Shown one piece after another: positions 25,775 through 33,967 of a stretch of DNA of 64,000 bases. Positions within the stretch are counted from its first letter, which is position 1, and every line of letters begins with the position of its first letter. The DNA comes from Nocardioides humi (lineage in GTDB: Bacteria > Actinomycetota > Actinomycetes > Propionibacteriales > Nocardioidaceae): assembly GCF_006494775.1 (NCBI RefSeq), contig NZ_CP041146.1:4278001-4342000 (forward strand), in the 5' to 3' direction. Under the pieces are notes generated by a model that was given only the letters and a program-made list of their open reading frames with translations, was not told where the DNA came from and searched no databases. The position numbers were made by a program, and so were the translations under genes.

Positions 25775-26807
25775 GCCGTCCGCCCAGCTCCGGACGCCCG
25801 TCGTCATCGTCGCGTTCAACCGGCCCGCCGTCGTACGCCGCACCGTCGAGGCGGTGCTCGCGGCCGGGCCCGAGGACGTCTTCCTCGTCGTGGACGGCCC
25901 GCGCGCCACGCACCCGGAGGACGCCGCCCGCTGCGCCGAGGTCCGCGAGCTGCTGACCTCGGCGGCCTGGCCGGGCCGGGTCCACACCCGCTTCGCCGAG
26001 CGCAACCTCGGCCTCGAGGCCAACGTCGAGCTCGGCCTGGACTGGGCGCTCTCCCAGGTCGACCGCGCGATCGTGCTCGAGGACGACTGCATCCCGCACC
26101 CGACCTTCTTCGACTTCTGCGTCGAGCTCCTCGACCGGTACGCCGACGAGCCGCGCGTGTGGCAGGTCGCCGGCGACAACAAGGGCATCCCGCGGGCGAT
26201 GTTCGGCGCCGAGAGCTACGCCTTCACGACCTGGGCGAGCGTGTGGGGCTGGGCGACCTGGGCCGACCGGTGGCACGCGCACCGCGAGGTCTTCCCGCGC
26301 GACCACGCCGGCGCCGAGGACCGGGTCGGGCAGGTGCCGCGGACCGCCGACGCCGTCCGGCCGGTCGAGGTGCGGCCGCACCCCGACGCCCTGGTCACCG
26401 AGGCCGCGCTGCGGCACTTCACCCAGGTGGCGGGGGACCGGGACGGCGACTCCCGCGGCTGGGACCACCACTGGTGGGTGACGATCATGTCCCGGCGGGG
26501 CCTGTCGATCACGCCCGCGCTCAACCTCGTGGAGAACGACGGGTTCGGGCCCGACGCCACCCACACCCGCACCGCCCGCGAGCCGATGCCGGCGCAGGCG
26601 ATGGCGTTCCCACTGGTCCACCCCGCCGAGGTCGCGCTCAACGAGCGGGCCGAGGCGGAGCTCGAGCTGGTCCTGCTCCAGATCGACGGGCGGCTCTCGC
26701 GCGCGGTCAAGCGGATCATCAGGCCGCTGTGGCTGCGGGTGCTGATCGGGCGGGTCGTCCGGTTCCGCCCGGTCTGGGCCGTCGTCCGCCGGCTGGTCGC
26801 GCGATGA
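25767..26807 (+). CDS. GNT-I-like GT-A glycosyltransferase (second of a tandem pair)
   Basis: Paralogue of the preceding gene, 346 residues, with the same landmarks: VVIVAFNRPAVVRRTVE, ERNLGLEANVELGLDW, AIVLEDDCIPHPTFF, and WASVWGWATWADRWHAH. The GTG at 25767 lies inside the end of the upstream gene. Adjacent and overlapping paralogues suggest a duplication followed by specialisation, perhaps to add two related sugars in sequence. The IS110 element begins 10 bases after its stop, leaving the gene intact. Confidence 0.72.
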   Translation: MPEPSAQLRTPVVIVAFNRPAVVRRTVEAVLAAGPEDVFLVVDGPRATHPEDAARCAEVRELLTSAAWPGRVHTRFAERNLGLEANVELGLDWALSQVDRAIVLEDDCIPHPTFFDFCVELLDRYADEPRVWQVAGDNKGIPRAMFGAESYAFTTWASVWGWATWADRWHAHREVFPRDHAGAEDRVGQVPRTADAVRPVEVRPHPDALVTEAALRHFTQVAGDRDGDSRGWDHHWWVTIMSRRGLSITPALNLVENDGFGPDATHTRTAREPMPAQAMAFPLVHPAEVALNERAEAELELVLLQIDGRLSRAVKRIIRPLWLRVLIGRVVRFRPVWAVVRRLVAR

Positions 26808-26818
26808 GAAGCCCTATG

Positions 26819-28105
26819 TCAAGCCGCTTTGTTCTGTTGGGTGATGACGCGTTGGAGTGCGCGGTGGGTTTCGGGGTTGTAGGCGAGGTTGTCTTGCCAG
26901 CAGTGCCAGATGATGTGGAGCCAGGCTCGGGCGAGGATGCGTACGGCGTGGGCGTGGTCGTGGCCTCGTGCCCTGGCGCGGTTGTAGTAGTCGGCGGCCC
27001 AGGGGTTGGCGTGTCTGCTGTCGGCGGCGAAGTCGACCACGGCGTCGCGGAGTTGTTTGTCGCAGGACCAGCGGAACCCGACGGCTCGGTGTTTGCCGGA
27101 CTGGCGGGTCGAGGGTGCGGCGCCGGCCAGGCAGGTCAGCGATTCGGGGGTGGGGAATCTGGCTCGGCAGTCGCCGATCTCGGCCAGGAGGCGTGCGGCG
27201 CGGACGCGTCCGGCTTTGGGGAGGCTGGTGAAGATGTGCGCGTCGGTGTGTGCGTCGAGCTGCCGGTCGATCTGGGTCGAGAGGATCTTGATCTGCTCGA
27301 CCAGAGTCAGCAGCAGCGTCACGTAGCTCGCGGTGATCGCAGCCTGGGTGGTGGCGTGGATGCCGGTGGCGCCCCTGGGCGCGTCCAGGAGCCGGGCGTG
27401 CAGCACGGCAGGGTCGGTGCGTCCGGAGTAGCCCTGTTTGGTCAGCCAGCCGCCGAGGCGTTGGGGGGTGAGCCAGTCGGCGCGGTCTTGGGTGTCGAAC
27501 CGGGTCAGGAACGTCAAGGAGATCTCGGAGTCGATGTCGCGGAAGAGGCCGATGGCGCCTGGGAAGACGTTGCGCAGGTGGGCACGGAGCTGGTTGGCGA
27601 CCGCGACGCGGTGTTTGACGAGGTCTTTGCGGGCACGGCAGGCGCGTCGCAGCGCGACCGTGTCGTCGCGGTCGGGGATCAGTGGGCGCAGTCGGGTCCG
27701 GTCGGTGCGCAGGGTGTCGGCCAGGACGTAGGCGTCGAAACGGTCGTCCTTGTTGCCGGCCGATCCGTAGCGGCCGCGCAGGTTCTTGACCTGGTTCGGG
27801 GAGATCACCACCACGCTCAGCCCGGCGGCCAGCAGTGTGTCGATGACGGGTCCGTCGGGTCGTTCGATCGCGACCTCGTCGACGCCGTGACGGCGCAGGA
27901 AGCCGACCAGTTCACGCAGGCCGCTTGCGGTGTGCTCGACCGTCGTGGTGGCGACCTTGCGGCCGCGTCCGTTGACGATGCAGGCGGCGTGGTCGTCACG
28001 GGCCCAGTCGATGCCCGCGGTCACGTCGTTGGGCGCGGTCTCGGGCAGGGTCACAGAACGTTGGCTACTCATGGATTCGGTCGGGGTTTTGCTGGCAGAC
28101 TTCAC
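26819..28105 (-). CDS. IS110 family DEDD transposase/recombinase
   Basis: Full-length transposase of 428 residues. The N-terminal RuvC-like DEDD domain shows AGIDWARDDHAACIV (first Asp), VDEVAIERPDGPV (Glu) and GNKDDRFDAYVLAD (last Asp pair). The C-terminal Tnp domain has FTSLPKAGRVRAARLLAEIGD with the LAGAAPSTRQSGK stretch, where the catalytic Ser is found in this family. The GTG at 28105 has GAGGAGG five bases upstream; the in-frame ATG at 28072 is the alternative. The gene looks intact and potentially active. Confidence 0.9.
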   Translation of the reverse strand: MKSASKTPTESMSSQRSVTLPETAPNDVTAGIDWARDDHAACIVNGRGRKVATTTVEHTASGLRELVGFLRRHGVDEVAIERPDGPVIDTLLAAGLSVVVISPNQVKNLRGRYGSAGNKDDRFDAYVLADTLRTDRTRLRPLIPDRDDTVALRRACRARKDLVKHRVAVANQLRAHLRNVFPGAIGLFRDIDSEISLTFLTRFDTQDRADWLTPQRLGGWLTKQGYSGRTDPAVLHARLLDAPRGATGIHATTQAAITASYVTLLLTLVEQIKILSTQIDRQLDAHTDAHIFTSLPKAGRVRAARLLAEIGDCRARFPTPESLTCLAGAAPSTRQSGKHRAVGFRWSCDKQLRDAVVDFAADSRHANPWAADYYNRARARGHDHAHAVRILARAWLHIIWHCWQDNLAYNPETHRALQRVITQQNKAA

Positions 28106-28139
28106 GTCAGCCTCCTCGCTGCTCCAATCAGTGGGGAGG

Positions 28140-28326
28140 CACCCATTTCTTCGGGTGTCGCGATATCTCACGGTGCCGGGACGTGTCTGCCGGTTCGCTC
28201 ACTGATCGGCGCTCGCGACCACGCTGATGCTCAGCAGCGGTCTTGGCGCACAGCCCTATCGACGGTCCACACGTCCCGGGCAACCACCAGATCCTGCAGA
28301 TCTCATCGTGGACGTCCTTGGCGTCA
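28140..28326 (-). ncRNA. Candidate bridge-RNA region of the IS110 element
   Basis: The non-coding end upstream of the transposase is rich in stem-loops, as expected for the bridge RNA of IS110 elements. Visible pairs: a hairpin at 28285-28312 (inner stem 28290-28294 with 28300-28304), an 11-base perfect pair 28176-28186 with 28270-28280 enclosing the middle, a hairpin 28217-28242, and 28140-28144 with 28153-28157. The loop region includes AGCCCTAT (28252-28259), identical to the eight bases flanking the other end of the element (26810-26817). Boundaries and function are inferred. Confidence 0.4.
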
Positions 28327-28407
28327 AGCGAGCAGGGCAGTGACCTGGCGGCACCCGGGGTGCATCACCGCCTCATCTGGAAGCGATGACGTCAGGAAGG
28401 TAGTCCA

Positions 28408-29643
28408 GTGAGCCTCCCCGTCTGGCTGCGGCCGTGGTGGCCGCTGTTCAAGCGCCTGCACCTGCTGGTGACCCGGCTGCTCGGGCACCTGTTCCGCGCC
28501 GCGTCGCCGCTGCTCGGCCCGCGCGGCGTCCCCCGCCGGGCCACCGCCCACGCGACCGAGACCGCTGCCGAGCCCGGCGTCGTCCTCCATCCGGGCCGGC
28601 CCGAGGAGCCCTGGGTCCGGCCCGCGACCACCGGGGAGCCCGCCGGACACTGGGTCTTCACGGCGATCCACGAGGCCACCGAGCCGACCGCGAAGGTCCC
28701 GTGCACCACCATCCCGGCGACGTTCACGCTCGAGATCGCCGGCGGCCGGCTCACCGGCGACTACGCCGCGGCGACCACCCCGACCAAGGTGCTGGACCAC
28801 GAGACCAGCACCTACTTCGGCGTCTTCGACTGGCGCGAGCACCCGATCTTCCTGCGACCCACGCTCGGCCCGACCGAGCACGTCGACGGCACCGTGCTCA
28901 GCCTGACCGCCCGCGGCACGTCCGAGAACTACTACCACTTCCTCTACGACGCCCTCGGCCGGCTGGCCGTGCTCGAGGAGACGATGGGGGAGCAGGCGCT
29001 GAAGGAGGCCGACGCGGTCGTCGTACCGCACCGGACGCGGTACCAGCGGCAGCTGCTCGAGCTGGCCGGCGTCACCACCCGGCTGATCCAGCCCGAGCGC
29101 GGGCGGACCGTCTCCGCCGACCGGCTGCTCGTGCCGAGCAACCCCAACTGGGCGCTGCAGGCTCCGCCGTCGACCGTCGCGTGGCTGCGCGACCGGCTGC
29201 CGCCCTCCGGCGCGACCGGCGCCCCGCGGCGGCTCTACGTCACCCGCGGCAGCACCCCCCGCACCCGCCGGTACGTCGAGGAGGCGGCCCTGTGGCCCGA
29301 GCTGGAGCGCCGCGGGTTCACCCGGATCGACCCTGGACAGCACAGCGTCCAGGAGCAGATCGACCTGTTCCACGGCGCGGAGGCCGTCGTCTCGCCGCAC
29401 GGCGCCGCCCTGACCAATCTCACCTTCGCCCGGCCCGGCGTGCGGGTGCTGGAGCTGTTCGCGTCGACGTACGTGCACCTCGGGCTGTGGGCGATCTGCC
29501 AGGCCGTCGGCGCCGACTACCGCTACCTCGTCGCCGAGCCGGCGAGCGGGCCCGACGGCCCGAACCAGGGCGTCCTCGACGACGTCACCATCCCTCCCGC
29601 GCGGGTGCTGGCGTCCGTGGACGCCCTGCTCGCGGACCTCTAG
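28408..29643 (+). CDS. Glycosyltransferase family 61 protein
   Basis: Protein of 411 residues of the GT61 (DUF563) type. Diagnostic segments are GTSENYYHFLYDALGRLAVLEE (about residue 170), RRLYVTRGSTPRTRR, and EAVVSPHGAALTNLTFARPG with VRVLELF near residue 350. The GTG start follows AGGAAGG by seven bases. Between the IS110 boundary and the start there are about 80 bases that would hold its promoter, now separated from the upstream glycosyltransferases by the insertion. Sugar specificity is not predictable. Confidence 0.8.
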   Translation: MSLPVWLRPWWPLFKRLHLLVTRLLGHLFRAASPLLGPRGVPRRATAHATETAAEPGVVLHPGRPEEPWVRPATTGEPAGHWVFTAIHEATEPTAKVPCTTIPATFTLEIAGGRLTGDYAAATTPTKVLDHETSTYFGVFDWREHPIFLRPTLGPTEHVDGTVLSLTARGTSENYYHFLYDALGRLAVLEETMGEQALKEADAVVVPHRTRYQRQLLELAGVTTRLIQPERGRTVSADRLLVPSNPNWALQAPPSTVAWLRDRLPPSGATGAPRRLYVTRGSTPRTRRYVEEAALWPELERRGFTRIDPGQHSVQEQIDLFHGAEAVVSPHGAALTNLTFARPGVRVLELFASTYVHLGLWAICQAVGADYRYLVAEPASGPDGPNQGVLDDVTIPPARVLASVDALLADL

Positions 29644-29648
29644 AGATC

Positions 29649-29654
29649 TAAGGT
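29649..29654 (+). promoter_or_regulatory. -10 box for the leaderless methyltransferase at 29661
   Basis: TAAGGT, six bases before the GTG at 29661. It overlaps the end of the GT61 operon and would allow independent expression. Confidence 0.45.
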
Positions 29655-29660
29655 GTGGCC

Positions 29661-30437
29661 GTGAACGACGCGAACGACGCAGATCCGACGTTCCGCCCGG
29701 GCGAGACCCTCTCCCGGCTCTACCCGGAGGTCCGCGCCGGGGGATACACCCGGCACGACGGGTTCATCGAGTTCTACACGCGGGTCAACGCGCTGCTCGA
29801 CGCCGACAGCCGGGTCCTCGACTTCGGGGCCGGTCGCGGGCTGTGGGCGATCGAGCCGTTCCCCGAGCTGCACCGCCGGCTCCGCGGCTTCCACGAGCGG
29901 GTGGCCGAGGTGCACGGCGTCGACGTCGATCCGGTCGTCCTCGACAACCCGACCCTGAAGTCCGCGCAGGTGATCGAGCCCGGCGGCTCGCTGCCCTTCG
30001 AGGACGCCGGCTTCGACCTCGTGGTCGCCGACCACGTGCTCGAGCACATCGCCGAGGAGGACGCGGTCCGGGTCTCCGCCGAGCTGCTCCGTGTGCTCCG
30101 GCCCGGCGGCTGGCTGGCCGCCCGGACCCCCAACAAGTGGGGGATGATCGGCATCGGCGCGCGCGCCGTGCCCAACGACCTGCACACCCGGGTCCTCAAG
30201 CGGCTCCAGCCCGACCGCAAGGCCGAGGACGTCTTCCCGGTCCGCTACAGCATGAACACCCGCCGCGCCCTGTCCGCGCTCTTCCCGCCGCCGAACGAGC
30301 TCGTGGTCTACGGCCACGCCTCCGAGCCGACGTACTTCGGCTCCCACGCGCCCGCCTGGCGGGTCGCCCAGCTCGTCGACCGGCTCACCCCGCCGGCGCT
30401 GGCGCCGACGCTGATGGTGTTCGTGCGGAAGGGCTGA
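29661..30437 (+). CDS. Class I SAM-dependent methyltransferase
   Basis: Methyltransferase of 258 residues. Motif I is RVLDFGAGRGLWAIE (about residue 53), and DLVVADHVLEHIAEED with VLRPGGWLAARTPNKWG give the middle motifs. The GTG at 29661 was preferred because a TAAGGT box precedes it at leaderless spacing; a GTG two codons upstream is possible. It is convergent with the Wzc-like kinase (10 bases between stops). Its place among glycosyltransferases suggests sugar or lipid-carrier methylation. Confidence 0.75.
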   Translation: MNDANDADPTFRPGETLSRLYPEVRAGGYTRHDGFIEFYTRVNALLDADSRVLDFGAGRGLWAIEPFPELHRRLRGFHERVAEVHGVDVDPVVLDNPTLKSAQVIEPGGSLPFEDAGFDLVVADHVLEHIAEEDAVRVSAELLRVLRPGGWLAARTPNKWGMIGIGARAVPNDLHTRVLKRLQPDRKAEDVFPVRYSMNTRRALSALFPPPNELVVYGHASEPTYFGSHAPAWRVAQLVDRLTPPALAPTLMVFVRKG

Positions 30438-30447
30438 GCCCGGAACC

Positions 30448-31851
30448 TCAGGCCCGGCGCCGGCCGGACCCGGCCTTCGCCTTGTCCGAGCGACCAGCGG
30501 GGCTGGTCTCCTCGTAGTAATAGTAGTAATACGAGCCGATCGCGCGCTTGGCGACCATGTTGACCACGACGCCGTAGAGGCGGGCGCCGACCTGGTTGAG
30601 CCGGTTGATCGCCTCGTTGACCTGGTCCTTGGTGGTCTTGGCGTGCCGCACGACGATGATCACGCCGTCCGCGAGCTTGGCCAGCACCGACGCGTCGGCG
30701 ACGGGGAGCAGCGGCGGGGCGTCGATGATCACCATGTCGTACGACGACCGCAGCCGCCGGATCAGGTCGTGGGTGATCTTCGACTGCAGGATCTCGGTCG
30801 GGTTCGGCGGCTTGGCGCCGCTGGCGAGGACGTGGAGGCCGCTGGCCTCGTGGACCTGGATCGCGTCGTGGATCTCGGTCTTGCCGACGAGCGCGGTCGT
30901 GAGGCCGATCGCGGGGTCGAGGCCGAGGGTGCTCGCGACGCGCGGCCGGCGGAGGTCGGCGTCGATGATCAGCGTGTTGCGGCCGGTCTGGGCGAGCGCG
31001 ACGGCGAGGTTGGTCGAGGTCATCGTCTTGCCCTCGCCGGGCACGGCGCTGCTGATCACCAGGCAGCGCGGCTGGTGGTCCAGGTCGATGAACTGCAGGT
31101 TGGTGCGCAGCAGGCGGAACGCCTCGGTCCGGGCCGCGAAGCCGCCGAGGTCGGTGAGCAGCGGCGCGGCACGGATGTCGCCGTCGAAGCCGATGCTGGC
31201 CAGCACCGGCGACTCGGTGAGCTCGGCGACGTGGTCGGCGGTGCGGATCGTGCGGTCCAGGATCTCCCGGGCCACCGCCAGGCCGATGCCGAGCAGCACG
31301 CCGATCAGCCCGGCGACCACGAGGTTGAGCACGACGTCGGGGCTCACCTGGTTGGCGTTGTACGACGCCTTGTCGGTGATCTGCGCCCGGATCTGCGACT
31401 CGTCGGTGCTGCCCCCGGGCGTCTCCAGCCCGGCGACGTACGTCGTGAACTCCTCGGTCGTGACGTCGGCGATCGTCTGGGCGTCGCGCGGGTTCTCGTC
31501 CCTGACGGTGATCTGGATGAGCGAGGTGCTCTCCACGACCTTGGCGTCGATCCGCGACGCGAGGGCCTCGGGAGTCATGTCGAGGTCGAGCTGGTCGATG
31601 ACCCGCTCGGCGAGCTCGGTGCTCTTCACGACCGTGGCGTAGGACGCCGCGCGGTTGGACGCGAACAGCAGGGCGGCGTACGCGTCGGTCGTGTCCCGGA
31701 CGTCGACGGTCAGGAAGATCTGGGTCTTCGACTCGTACATCGGGGTGCGCGTGAACGTGATCGCGGCGCTGACGCCGAGCGCGAGCAGGATGATGGTCAC
31801 GATGCTCATCCAACGGCGCCGCAGCACCGTCAGAAACTGCTTGAAGTCCAA
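30448..31851 (-). CDS. Wzc-like polysaccharide co-polymerase / tyrosine autokinase
   Basis: Bacterial tyrosine kinase of about 467 residues controlling chain length and export. The Wzz domain has two membrane segments (WMSIVTIILLALGVSAA and LVVAGLIGVLLGIGLAV). The BY-kinase domain follows with Walker A SSAVPGEGKTMTSTN, Walker A' LIIDADLRRP and Walker B MVIIDAPPLL. The tail carries six consecutive Tyr, the autophosphorylation cluster. The TTG at 31851 was chosen because the domain normally starts at LDFKQF and AAGGGAT precedes it; a GTG at 31947 would add 32 residues lying across the likely promoter. Confidence 0.87.
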   Translation of the reverse strand: MDFKQFLTVLRRRWMSIVTIILLALGVSAAITFTRTPMYESKTQIFLTVDVRDTTDAYAALLFASNRAASYATVVKSTELAERVIDQLDLDMTPEALASRIDAKVVESTSLIQITVRDENPRDAQTIADVTTEEFTTYVAGLETPGGSTDESQIRAQITDKASYNANQVSPDVVLNLVVAGLIGVLLGIGLAVAREILDRTIRTADHVAELTESPVLASIGFDGDIRAAPLLTDLGGFAARTEAFRLLRTNLQFIDLDHQPRCLVISSAVPGEGKTMTSTNLAVALAQTGRNTLIIDADLRRPRVASTLGLDPAIGLTTALVGKTEIHDAIQVHEASGLHVLASGAKPPNPTEILQSKITHDLIRRLRSSYDMVIIDAPPLLPVADASVLAKLADGVIIVVRHAKTTKDQVNEAINRLNQVGARLYGVVVNMVAKRAIGSYYYYYYEETSPAGRSDKAKAGSGRRRA

Positions 31852-31898
31852 GTCCCATCCCTTGCTCGTGACCTGCGTCCCGACCCGACCGACTGCCG

Positions 31899-31904
31899 AT
31901 CCTA
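31899..31904 (-). promoter_or_regulatory. Putative -10 box for the Wzc-like kinase
   Basis: Minus-strand TAGGAT about 48 bases before the TTG at 31851, leaving a short leader with a ribosome site. Confidence 0.4.
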
Positions 31905-31975
31905 GGACACGCCCCTGTTCCCAACGCTCCGCACGGTCGTTGGTCACTGTGCCATGGGGCCCGATCGGCCGCTGC

Positions 31976-31981
31976 TAGTCT
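31976..31981 (+). promoter_or_regulatory. -10 box for the leaderless DUF4012 gene
   Basis: TAGTCT, seven bases before the ATG at 31989, without a ribosome site. Confidence 0.55.
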
Positions 31982-31988
31982 CGCGGGC

Positions 31989-33827
31989 ATGTCGCCCGAG
32001 ATCCGGCGTCGGCGCCGGTCTCGCGGCTTCCGGCGGCTGCTGCGGCAGGGACGCCGGTTCCGGCAGGACCACCCCCGCTGGACCGTCACGATCGGGGTCG
32101 GCGCGGTCGTGCTCGCGTGTCTCGGCTGGTCGCTGTGGGTCGTCCTCGGCGCGAGCCGGGACCTGAAGGAGGTCGACCGGCAGGCGCGGGTGATGCGGGC
32201 CGCGCTGATCCGCGGCGACGCGGCCGGTGCGCGGGCCGCGCTCGAGGCCTACCAGGAAGCCGCCGACCGGGCCGACGCCACGACCCACGGGGTCACCTGG
32301 TCGGTCTTCGGCGCGTTCCCGCTGCTCGGCGACGACGCCGACGGCGTGGCGACCGTCGCCGCCGTGCTGGCCGACCTGGGTCGCGAGGGCCTCACCCCCG
32401 TGGCGGACGCCGCGGACGAGGTGACGGCCGAGAGCTTCCAGCCGGTCGACCACACCTTCCCGCTGGAGAAGATCGCGGCGCTCGAGGAGCCGGCGGCCCG
32501 CAGCGAGCGGGCGTTCGACGCCGCCAGCGAGCGGCTCGCGAAGGTCGACTCGTCGGGCTTCGCCGGACCGATCGCCTCGGCCTTCGACAGCCTGGAGGAG
32601 CTGGTCGACGACGCCCGCAGCACCCTGCAGTCGACGTACCGCGCCGCACGGCTGATGCCGGTCGTGCTCGGCCAGGGGGAGCCCCGCAACTACCTGCTCG
32701 TGCTCCAGAACAACGCCGAGTCGCGCAGCAGCGGCGGCCTGCCGGGCTCCCTGTCGCTGATCCGGGCCCAGGGCGGCGAGGTGCGGATCACCGACCAGGT
32801 CGACATGGCCGAGTTGGGCGCGACGCCGGAGCCGGTGCTGCCGCTCACCGACGAGGAGGAGGCGCTGTTCGGGCGGATCCTCGGCACCGTCGGGGTCGAC
32901 GCCACGCTGACGCCGGACTTCCCCCGCGCCGCCGACCTGATCCGCGCGCGCTGGCAGGAGGTGAGGGGGCAGCGGGTCGACGGCGTCCTGTTCGTCGACC
33001 CGGTCGTCGTGTCGTACCTCCTGCGCGCGATCGGGGAGGTGCCTGTCCCCGGGTACGCGCCGGTGACCGCGGCCAACGTGGTGGCCCGCGTGGAGAACGA
33101 GATCTACGCGCTGACGCCCGGCACCACGGAGCAGAGCGACTACCAGGAGGCGGTGGCGAAGGCGGTCTTCGACGTCTTCTCCGACGGGTACGGCAGCTCC
33201 GCCGAGGTCATCCGCGCGCTCGTCGCCGGCGTCCAGGAGGGGAGGGTGCGGATGCACTTCTTCTCCGACGACGCCCAGGGCGAGATCGCCGGCACCCGGA
33301 TCGCGGGGGAGTTCGTCGACCGCACCAGCGGTCCGCCCGTGGTCGGGGTCTACGTCAACGACGCCGGCCCGACGAAGATGCAGTACTACCTGCGCCAGCG
33401 GGCCCAGCTCTACTCCCGCCGGTGCACCGACGGGCGCCAGGAGCTCGGCACGTCCATCACCTTCAGCAACGCCACCCCGCCACGCGCCGACACCCTGCCC
33501 GACACGATCACGGGCGAGTTCTACCCCGGCAACCGCACCGACCCCGGCCAGCAGCTCCTCGTCGTCTACGTCAGCGCCCCCGTCGGCGGCGAGGTGGTGT
33601 CGGTGTCCGTCGACGGGCAGGCGGCGGGCAGCCCGACGGTGACGACCTACGCCGGCCGCGAGGTCGCGACGATCGGCGTGCTGCTCGACCCCGGCCAGTC
33701 CCAGACCGTCGACGTCCTGCTCCGGTCGGGGAAGGGCCAGGAGGACGACCCCCACCTGGAGATGTCGCCCGGCGCGACGCCCGGCAGCTCCAACGCGACC
33801 GCCCGCTCGGCCTGCCGCGCGCGCTGA
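31989..33827 (+). CDS. DUF4012 domain membrane protein (copy 1)
   Basis: Protein of 612 residues with an Arg-rich cytoplasmic N-terminus (residues 1-35), one membrane segment (VTIGVGAVVLACLGWSLWVVL) and a large outside part with DUF4012. Characteristic pieces: RNYLLVLQNNAESRSSGGL (about residue 235), VDATLTPDFPRAADLI, and VDGVLFVDPVVVSYLLRAIG. The function of DUF4012 is unknown. Here it is divergent from a Wzc-like kinase, and a second DUF4012/kinase pair occurs at 48347-51523. That suggests a role in polysaccharide export or wall attachment. Confidence 0.82.
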   Translation: MSPEIRRRRRSRGFRRLLRQGRRFRQDHPRWTVTIGVGAVVLACLGWSLWVVLGASRDLKEVDRQARVMRAALIRGDAAGARAALEAYQEAADRADATTHGVTWSVFGAFPLLGDDADGVATVAAVLADLGREGLTPVADAADEVTAESFQPVDHTFPLEKIAALEEPAARSERAFDAASERLAKVDSSGFAGPIASAFDSLEELVDDARSTLQSTYRAARLMPVVLGQGEPRNYLLVLQNNAESRSSGGLPGSLSLIRAQGGEVRITDQVDMAELGATPEPVLPLTDEEEALFGRILGTVGVDATLTPDFPRAADLIRARWQEVRGQRVDGVLFVDPVVVSYLLRAIGEVPVPGYAPVTAANVVARVENEIYALTPGTTEQSDYQEAVAKAVFDVFSDGYGSSAEVIRALVAGVQEGRVRMHFFSDDAQGEIAGTRIAGEFVDRTSGPPVVGVYVNDAGPTKMQYYLRQRAQLYSRRCTDGRQELGTSITFSNATPPRADTLPDTITGEFYPGNRTDPGQQLLVVYVSAPVGGEVVSVSVDGQAAGSPTVTTYAGREVATIGVLLDPGQSQTVDVLLRSGKGQEDDPHLEMSPGATPGSSNATARSACRAR

Positions 33828-33841
33828 CGCGGCGCCCCCTC

Positions 33842-33864
33842 CTCTTTACCTTTCTCTTTACCTT
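33842..33864. repeat. Short AT-richer tandem repeat
   Basis: The 11-mer CTCTTTACCTT occurs twice, separated by one T, in the 140-base gap after the DUF4012 gene. It is a striking pyrimidine-rich patch for this sequence. It may be a slipped repeat or a regulatory site; nothing more can be said. Confidence 0.5.
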
Positions 33865-33967
33865 CGCGTCACCGGCGCGCCACGGATCAACGGCGTTGAC
33901 GTCACCCGGGCCCAGGAGCATCGCTGCCCGTGCCCCTCACCCTCCCGGTGGCGCGACGGGAAGCCGC

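Larger units (their letters stand above)
26818..28329. mobile_element. IS110-family insertion sequence
   Basis: Element of about 1.5 kb with one DEDD transposase gene on the minus strand and a long non-coding end of about 220 bases upstream of it. No terminal inverted repeats were seen, as is normal for IS110. The best boundary guess is the 7-base direct repeat GTCAAGC at 26818-26824 and 28323-28329, which contains the transposase stop codon on one side. An alternative 8-base repeat AGCCCTAT occurs at 26810-26817 and 28252-28259. It sits between a glycosyltransferase and the GT61 gene without breaking either. Confidence 0.7.

Noticed and set aside
24680..26188. Extension of the methyltransferase frame at 23588 by about 500 codons upstream
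   Set aside because: The added part is antisense to the two paralogous glycosyltransferases. A leaderless start with its -10 box lies at 24658.
26810..28259. AGCCCTAT copies as the terminal direct repeats of the IS110 element
   Set aside because: Placing the end at 28259 would cut through the 11-base paired stem 28176-28186/28270-28280. The GTCAAGC borders keep the structured region whole, so they are preferred, though not proven.
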